From assembly GCF_025685605.1 (NCBI RefSeq), contig NZ_JAGTUT010000001.1, positions 496,001-560,000 of the forward strand: a stretch of DNA of 64,000 bases. Direction: 5' to 3'. Of this stretch, positions 59,176 through 64,000 are shown piece after piece. The position numbers were made by a program, and so were the translations under genes. Origin of the DNA: Granulicella arctica (lineage in GTDB: Bacteria; Acidobacteriota; Terriglobia; Terriglobales; Acidobacteriaceae). Position 1 is the first letter of the stretch, and each line of letters starts with the position of its first letter. A model generated the notes under the pieces. The model did no database searches. It was not told where the DNA came from and saw only the letters and a list, made by a program, of their open reading frames with translations.

Positions 59176-60918
59176 ATGGACAACATTACGATTGCGCGGC
59201 TTCTCGACGAGACCGCCGCGCTGCTTGAAATAGATTCTGCTGATCCTTTCCGGGTCCGCTCCTATCGGCGTGCCGCAGAAGCTGTCGAGCAACAAACCAC
59301 GCAACTCTCTACCCTCATCACCGACCCCAAACTGCTCCTGGCCATCCCCGGCATCGGCAAAGCCATGGCCGCCAGCATCGCCGACCTCGTCAACACCGGC
59401 ACCATGCCCCTCCGCGACGATCTTCTCCTGCGATACCGTCCCACCATGCTCGAACTTCTGCGCCTCCCCGGCATGGGTCCAAAGACAGTAGCTCTCGTCT
59501 GGTCGGCGCTCGGCGTGTCCGACATCGACGGCCTCGAGGCCTCCGCCAAGGCAGGCGACCTCAACACACTCCCCCGCATGGGCGAAAAGTTCGTCGTCAA
59601 GCTCCTCAAAGGCATCGAGGATCATCGGAAGAACTCCAGCCGCTTCCGCATCGATCAGGCCCGCGACTACGCCGACCGCATCGCCGCCCTCATCCTCGCC
59701 TTCCCCGGTATCGATCAGGTCACACCCGCCGGCTCCCTCCGCCGTGGCCGCGAGACCGTAGGCGACCTCGACCTCCTCGCCACTGGCCCCGCCTGCGAAC
59801 CCGACATCGTTGCCGCCGCCGTTGAGTACGTCGCCACCCTCCCGCTCATCGACAAGCTCATGGCCCGCGGCCAGAACAAAGTCACCTTCACCCTCCGCAA
59901 CAACCTCCAGGTCGACGTTCGCCTCCTCCCCCGCGCCAGCTACGGTGCCGCCCTCCAATACTTCACCGGCTCCAAGCACCACAACGTAGCCCTCCGCCAG
60001 CGCGCGATCAAGCGCGGCCTCACCCTCAGCGAGTACGCGCTCCTCCGGCTGGAAGACAACGTCATCGTCGCCGCAGCCACCGAAGAGGACATCTACAACG
60101 CCCTCGACATGGATTGGATTCCGCCCGAACTCCGCGAGAACTGCGGCGAACTCGACGCAGCCGCAGCCCACACCCTTCCCACCCTCATCACCCGCGCCGA
60201 CATTCGCGGCGACCTCCACATGCACACCGAGGCCACCGACGGTCGCGACACCATCCGCCAGATGGCCGAAGCCGCCCTCGAACGCGGCCTCCACTACATC
60301 GCCATCACCGACCACTCCAAGAATCTCGCCATGACCAACGGTCTCGACGATGCCCGCGCCCTCGCGCACATCCAACGTATCCGCGAGGTCGACAGCGAGA
60401 TGGAAGGCCGCATCCGCGTGCTCCCCGGCATCGAGGTCGACATCCTCGCCGATGGCACCCTCGACCTCGACGACAGCACCCTCGCCCAGATGGACGTAGT
60501 CGTCGCCAGCGTCCACTCCCACTTCGCCCAGCCCATCGAAGAGATGACCGCCCGCGTCCTCCGCGCCCTCGAAAACCCGTACCTCCGCATCCTCGGCCAC
60601 CCCACCGGCCGCAAGCTCCTTCGCCGCGAACCCTACGCCATCAACATCGACGCCATCCTCAAACGCGCCGCCGAACTAGGCGTAGCCGTAGAGCACAACG
60701 CCAGCCCAGCCCGAGCCGACCTAAACGACCTCCACCTCCGCCTCGCCAAGCAGCACGGCTGCAAAATAGTAGTCGACACCGACGCCCACGCCACCGAAGA
60801 ACTCGACCAGATGGCCTACGGCATCACCCAGCTCCGCCGAGCCTGGCTCTCCCCCGCCGACGTCATCAACACCTACCCCTTCGAGGCTTTCATGGCCGCA
60901 CTCCGCCCCAAACCCTAA
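59176..60918 (+). CDS. polX: DNA polymerase/3'-5' exonuclease PolX
   Basis: A 580-residue family X polymerase used in base-excision or other short-patch repair. N-terminal HhH/8-kDa-like region: LRSYRRAAEAVEQ-like FRVRSYRRAAEAVEQQ, then IPGIGKAMAASIADLVN and LPGMGPKTVALVWSALG (two helix-hairpin-helix motifs). The palm has metal-binding D197 and D199 (GDLDLLATG) and D247 (QVDVRLLP). The C-terminal PHP domain, which gives exonuclease activity, has H348 and H350 (GDLHMHTEATDGRD), AITDHSKNL, LPGIEVDILADG and RILGHPTGRKLL. Length matches B. subtilis PolX (570). Confidence 0.95.
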   Translation: MDNITIARLLDETAALLEIDSADPFRVRSYRRAAEAVEQQTTQLSTLITDPKLLLAIPGIGKAMAASIADLVNTGTMPLRDDLLLRYRPTMLELLRLPGMGPKTVALVWSALGVSDIDGLEASAKAGDLNTLPRMGEKFVVKLLKGIEDHRKNSSRFRIDQARDYADRIAALILAFPGIDQVTPAGSLRRGRETVGDLDLLATGPACEPDIVAAAVEYVATLPLIDKLMARGQNKVTFTLRNNLQVDVRLLPRASYGAALQYFTGSKHHNVALRQRAIKRGLTLSEYALLRLEDNVIVAAATEEDIYNALDMDWIPPELRENCGELDAAAAHTLPTLITRADIRGDLHMHTEATDGRDTIRQMAEAALERGLHYIAITDHSKNLAMTNGLDDARALAHIQRIREVDSEMEGRIRVLPGIEVDILADGTLDLDDSTLAQMDVVVASVHSHFAQPIEEMTARVLRALENPYLRILGHPTGRKLLRREPYAINIDAILKRAAELGVAVEHNASPARADLNDLHLRLAKQHGCKIVVDTDAHATEELDQMAYGITQLRRAWLSPADVINTYPFEAFMAALRPKP

Positions 60919-61156
60919 GCGCTCCCTGGCCTTCATCACTGCAATGGATGGCCTTTGCCGTCGATTTTCGGGTTGTCATTCCCGAAGGGAACCTGCGTTT
61001 GCTGGAATGGATGCCACTGCCCTGCTCTGCGCTCAACCCAAACTCACGTCACCCCGCATTGTCCTTCCTTCCGTCAGCCTCAATGACGCCAGGGTGCCCC
61101 ATCTCCCGAACTTGGGAGGTGGGAGTGTACAACCCTTCCCGGCAAAAGTCCCCTAC
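60919..61156. other. Intergenic region after polX with repeat copy 2 and hairpin
   Basis: No gene recognised. It contains the second copy of the 25-base repeat around ATTCCCGAAGGG (60974-60998) and a 10-bp hairpin CCCATCTCCC (61098-61107)/GGGAGGTGGG (61114-61123, one G-U pair). It is the first part of a 635-bp gene-free stretch. Confidence 0.5.
60974..60998. repeat. Short intergenic repeat around ATTCCCGAAGGG, copy 2
   Basis: TGTCATTCCCGAAGGGA followed by ACCTGCGT; differs from copy 1 (36572-36596) at one base of 25. Confidence 0.55.
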
Positions 61157-61262
61157 TTGACAAATCCAGATCCCACACGCCCTACCCAGGTAAAACGCCA
61201 GAATAGGGTCCAGACTTAACCCGCCTGTTATGTAGACTTTGGACTTTTGAAAAAATAAGATC
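61157..61262. repeat. Dispersed intergenic element, copy B
   Basis: TTGACA at 61157, GTCCAGACTTAA at 61208-61219, CTGTTAT, AGACTTTGGACTTTT at 61234-61248, then GAAAAAATAAGA. Block order and the 26-base spacing between the last two main blocks match copies A and C. Confidence 0.65.
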
Positions 61263-61333
61263 CGCCCTGTTTCCTATCGGTCCTGAAGTGGAACCCGCAT
61301 CTGCCGTGATATCCCAAAATAAGACCTGCTTGG

Positions 61334-61447
61334 TTGACAAATCTAACCCTCACAAACCCTCATATTCCCTTCAGACTCCTCGACCCATCAGACTCGTCCA
61401 GACCTAAACCTTCTGTTATCAAGACTTTGGACTTTAGGAAAAAACAC
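61334..61447. repeat. Dispersed intergenic element, copy C
   Basis: TTGACA at 61334, GTCCAGACCTAA at 61396-61407, CTGTTAT, AGACTTTGGACTTT at 61422-61435, then AGGAAAAAACA. It lies 71 bases after copy B in direct orientation. The remaining 106 bases to the haem O synthase gene show nothing else recognised. Confidence 0.65.
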
Positions 61448-61553
61448 AATTCAGACCAGAAAGTCCCTTTCAAGCCACAACAGAAGTACAGCGCCACGAT
61501 GACCCGGCACACTTCCCATAAAGCCCACTAAATAAACGCGGTATCCTTGAAAT

Positions 61554-62513
61554 GTGGCCACCTCAGTAACCTCCGATCAGCTCATGGCGCCGACCAAAGC
61601 CGCGCCAACCCTGCTCGCCGACTACGCCACCCTCTTCAAACTCCGCGTCACCCTCATGATCATCATCACCGCCGGAGCCGGCTTCTACCTCGGCAGCCTT
61701 CGCAGCGGCATCAGCCCCTTCCACGCCGGTCTCATTCAAGCCCTCGTCGGCATCGCCGTCGTCACCTGCGGCTCCAGCGCCCTCAATCAGGCGCTCGAAC
61801 GAAAGACCGATGCCCTGATGCGCCGCACCGGCAATCGCCCCATGGCCGCCGGAAGAATCGGCTTCGCCCACGGTCTGGCGCTCGGCTTCGCCGCCGTCTT
61901 CCTCGGCTCGCTCTATCTCGCCTGGGTCACCAACCCACTCACCGGCATTCTGACGCTACTCACCGCCATCAGTTACGTAGCGATCTATACGCCGCTCAAG
62001 CGAGTCACCACCGTCAACACCTTCATCGGCGCCTTCCCCGGAGCCCTGCCGCCGCTCATCGGCTGGACCGCCGCCCGCGGTGTCATCGAGTGGCCCGCCG
62101 TCGCCCTCTTCGCTGTCCTCTTTGTCTGGCAGTTCCCCCACTTCATGGCCATCGGCTGGATGTATCGCGACGACTACGCCCGCGCCGGCATCCGTCTCAC
62201 CCCCACACTGCCAAACACCGCCTACGCCGCCCGCTCCACCGTCGTCCAATCACTCTTCTACGCCGTCCTGATGATCCCCGTAAGCCTCTGGGCCGTCAGC
62301 CTCGGAACCGCCGGGTACACCTACGGAGTCGCTGCCACACTCCTTGGCCTCGGCTATCTCTGGTACACCATCCGCTTCGCCCGCATCATTCGTCAGCCCG
62401 ACGCAGCCATCTCGCGCCAGTACGCCCGCGACCTGCTCCGTGCATCCGTCATCTACCTTCCACTGCTTCTAGCCGCCATGATGCTCGACGCAAAAGGACG
62501 ACTCCTCTTCTAA
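61554..62513 (+). CDS. ctaB: Haem O synthase (protoheme IX farnesyltransferase)
   Basis: A 319-residue UbiA-family prenyltransferase with 8-9 membrane helices that farnesylates haem b to haem O for terminal oxidases. The first Asp-rich motif is ALNQALERKTDALMRRTGNR, with RPMAAGRI after it; the second is WMYRDDYARAGI. YTPLKRVTTVNTFIGAFPGA and FVWQFPHFMAIGWMYRDD are highly typical. The frame opens at GTG 61554; ATG 61584 is an alternative start. The stop is directly followed by the ATG of a DUF420 gene. Cytochrome oxidase genes proper are not in the window. Confidence 0.93.
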   Translation: MATSVTSDQLMAPTKAAPTLLADYATLFKLRVTLMIIITAGAGFYLGSLRSGISPFHAGLIQALVGIAVVTCGSSALNQALERKTDALMRRTGNRPMAAGRIGFAHGLALGFAAVFLGSLYLAWVTNPLTGILTLLTAISYVAIYTPLKRVTTVNTFIGAFPGALPPLIGWTAARGVIEWPAVALFAVLFVWQFPHFMAIGWMYRDDYARAGIRLTPTLPNTAYAARSTVVQSLFYAVLMIPVSLWAVSLGTAGYTYGVAATLLGLGYLWYTIRFARIIRQPDAAISRQYARDLLRASVIYLPLLLAAMMLDAKGRLLF

Positions 62514-63068
62514 ATGGACAGCACCCTCACCAAGCCAAGCACGCTGCGCACCCCGCCCTCGGTCATCGCGACCATCATCGTCGTCAGCGCCCTGGCCAGC
62601 GCGCTCATCTGCTATCTCGTCTACTTCCACGCACCCTCCGACGTCACCGGAACGCACCTCCGTTCCCTCCCGCTGCTGAACGCCGTCCTCAACGCGCTCT
62701 CGACCATAGCGCTCCTCGTCGGCTTCACCTTCATCCGCAGCCGCCAGATCACGAAGCATCGTGCCGCCATGTTCACGGCCTTCTTCTTCTCCTCAATCTT
62801 CCTCGTTTCGTATCTGCTCAACTTCACTCTCCACGGCGAGACGCACTTCAATCGCCTCAGCGCCTGGTGGCCGTTCTACTGGAAGCTGCTCGCCACGCAC
62901 ATCCTCTGCTCCGTGCTCGCGCTTCCGCTCATCCTCATCACCTTCTTTCTTTCGCTCACCGGACGCTTTCCCGCCCACAAGCGGCTCGCCCGCTACACCT
63001 TTCCCATCTGGCTCTACGTCTCCGTCACCGGAGTCATCGTCTACGCCATGCAGGCCACGATCCACTAG
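62514..63068 (+). CDS. DUF420 family membrane protein (CtaM-like)
   Basis: A 184-residue protein with five predicted membrane helices. Family features include LPLLNAVLNALSTIALLVGF, RSRQITKHRAAMFTAFFFSS, ILCSVLALPLILITFFLSLT and HKRLARYTFPIWLYVSVTGV. His residues at helix ends suggest haem or copper contact. In Bacillus/Staphylococcus the relative CtaM is needed for haem-A oxidase assembly, which fits the position directly after ctaB (no intergenic bases). Role is inferred from that family and context. Confidence 0.9.
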   Translation: MDSTLTKPSTLRTPPSVIATIIVVSALASALICYLVYFHAPSDVTGTHLRSLPLLNAVLNALSTIALLVGFTFIRSRQITKHRAAMFTAFFFSSIFLVSYLLNFTLHGETHFNRLSAWWPFYWKLLATHILCSVLALPLILITFFLSLTGRFPAHKRLARYTFPIWLYVSVTGVIVYAMQATIH

Positions 63069-63095
63069 ACGAACCAAGCGAGCGCCCGAATCTCC

Positions 63096-63323
63096 ATGCA
63101 GTCAGACACACGCCAACTTCTCCGCACCGGCATCTACATCTTCGGCACCGGGGCCATCTCCGCCGCACTCATGCTCTATGCCTTCGGCGGAGTAAGCAAG
63201 CAAGGCCCACACACCAACTCCGGCTGGCTCGCCCTGGTCATCGCCCTCGGTTGCCTTCCCACCGGCACCCTGACCTTGACCCTCGGCCTGCTCAAGCTCC
63301 TCGGCGACCTGCGTCGCCGCTAG
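63096..63323 (+). CDS. Small two-helix membrane protein
   Basis: A 75-residue hypothetical protein with two hydrophobic helices (TGIYIFGTGAISAALMLYAF and WLALVIALGCLPTGTLTLTL) and a basic tail (GDLRRR). It lies 27 bases after the DUF420 gene and probably belongs to the same oxidase-assembly transcript. No family recognised. Confidence 0.7.
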   Translation: MQSDTRQLLRTGIYIFGTGAISAALMLYAFGGVSKQGPHTNSGWLALVIALGCLPTGTLTLTLGLLKLLGDLRRR

Positions 63324-63360
63324 GCGTCTGATATCCTCCCTCAGATTGGAGCGAGTATCG

Positions 63361-64000
63361 TGGCCGCGTTTTTAAGATCTGTCGTAGCAGCCACATTGCT
63401 CCTCTCTTGCCTCGCCTTCGGTCAGACTCCGACCCCGCAACTCTCGCCGCAAGCCGCCTACGACGAAGTCACGAAGCCGCTTGAGATCACCCGCCGCTCC
63501 ATCGGCAACTGGTCCGACGCCGAGACCGGCGCGCTCGGAATCGCCGTCAAGCAGGCGAGCGAGCAGTGCTCCACGCGCTCACCAGACCACTTTGCCGGAG
63601 ACGACCTCATCGCCTTTGCCCGCCTCTGCGCCCTCGGCCAGCAATGGCCCATCGTCAGCAGCGCTGCCGGACGCTACATCACCAATACCGACCCGACAAA
63701 GCCCCAACTCGCACAGGCTTACGCGTACCAAATCGATGCCAACCTGCATGCCAACGATCCCAAAGCCGCCCTCGCCAGCAGCCAGGCCATGTTGAAAGCA
63801 GTTCCGTACGAAGCCCTTGCAGACGAAGCCACCGACGAGGCGCTTCACTACCTGCAACTAGCCTTTACCCCAGACGCCCTAACGCTCTACGCAGACCGCG
63901 AGCCGCTGATCCTCGCTCTCCTCGCCGAGAGAAAGGCCAGCCCGAACGCAGTTCCCATCCACAAGCTCTACACCAACGGTCTCGCCTTTGCCGCGCTCCA
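63361..64000 (+). CDS. Secreted helical protein, N-terminal part (runs off the window)
   Basis: An open frame of 213 codons from GTG 63361 to the end of the window without a stop. The first 22 residues form a signal peptide (VVAATLLLSCLAFGQT). The rest looks like an alpha-helical repeat region rich in Ala/Leu: PQAAYDEVTKPLEITRRSIG, FAGDDLIAFARLCALGQQW, QAYAYQIDANLHANDPKAAL, LLAERKASPNAVPIHKLYTN. Codon use matches neighbours. Acidobacterial proteins with such an N-domain sometimes end in a thioredoxin-like domain, which cannot be checked here. The distance of 37 bases from the small membrane gene suggests shared transcription with ctaB. Confidence 0.75.

Noticed and set aside
58996..60600. Long minus-strand open frame (534 codons) opposite polX
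   Set aside because: PolX motifs on the other strand are unambiguous. The antisense translation is Gly/Val/Glu-rich low-complexity shadow sequence.
61157..61447. TTGACA at the start of the repeat copies as a -35 box
   Set aside because: No -10-like hexamer stands 16-18 bases after it in any of the three copies.
61157..61447. CRISPR-like array from the repeated blocks
   Set aside because: Only two adjacent copies with degenerate blocks and uneven spacing; no uniform repeats, spacers or cas genes.
61547..63331. 594-codon plus-strand frame overlapping ctaB, DUF420 and the small membrane gene
   Set aside because: It is in another frame across three genes with good family matches, and its translation is Arg/His/Pro-rich without any domain.

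Overview
The window is GC-rich chromosomal DNA from a member of the Acidobacteriota, most likely the Acidobacteriaceae (Granulicella/Edaphobacter/Terriglobus-like). This placement is an inference from gene content. The content includes large TonB-dependent receptors with an N-terminal carboxypeptidase-regulatory-like domain, a tandem pair of VWFA proteins of the acidobacterial type, a DUF5117-type metalloprotease, bacillithiol synthesis (BshC), a class D sortase in a presumably Gram-negative cell, DUF1015 and DUF4139 proteins, and very strong C/G third-position bias. No rRNA, tRNA, CRISPR array, transposase or prophage was recognised.

Layout. 1-4423 (+): 3' end of purH, a secreted TPR protein and a dGTPase. 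4435-14326 (-): a co-directional run of GH2 glycosidase, DUF4965-type glutaminase, DUF5054 protein, a small Cys/His-rich secreted protein and a TonB receptor. It reads like a glycan or glycoprotein scavenging locus. 14508-21719 (+): alpha/beta hydrolase, gluconate-dehydrogenase-like subunit 3 and GMC oxidoreductase, then frataxin, a GT2 glycosyltransferase, a zinc metalloprotease and the B12 subunit of an acyl-CoA mutase. 21720-27965 (mostly -): SDR, thioesterase, enoyl-CoA hydratase, HMG-CoA lyase, ROK kinase and acyl-CoA dehydrogenase, with a lactonase on +. Several of these fit leucine/branched-chain acyl-CoA breakdown. 28154-34723: DUF4139 protein (+), then a PLP sulfur amino-acid pair and two VWFA proteins (-).

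35093-41466 (+): DUF1015, a tightly coupled cell-wall operon (amidase, GerMN protein, MurI), EVE protein, FabI and two tandem DinB proteins. 41473-49709 (mostly -): amidohydrolase and Uup ABC-F protein; a Tat-type FAD oxidase (+) whose motif order is circularly permuted; a sortase with its apparent substrate; and a PAAR/VRR-NUC nuclease effector with a DUF3396 immunity protein. 49806-64000: Crp/Fnr regulator, MATE exporter, second TonB receptor, zinc-ribbon protein, BshC, NUDIX, cold-shock protein, PolX, haem O synthase, DUF420, a small membrane protein and an open-ended secreted protein.

The main non-coding signals are a three-copy dispersed intergenic element with the core AGACTTTGGACTTT (one copy near 4.5 kb, two near 61.3 kb), a second short repeat around ATTCCCGAAGGG (36.6 and 61.0 kb), several long perfect hairpins at gene ends, and two operator-like palindromes (6872 and 34917). 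The accessory features most worth following are the sortase/substrate pair, the PAAR nuclease/immunity pair, the permuted oxidase and the dispersed repeat.
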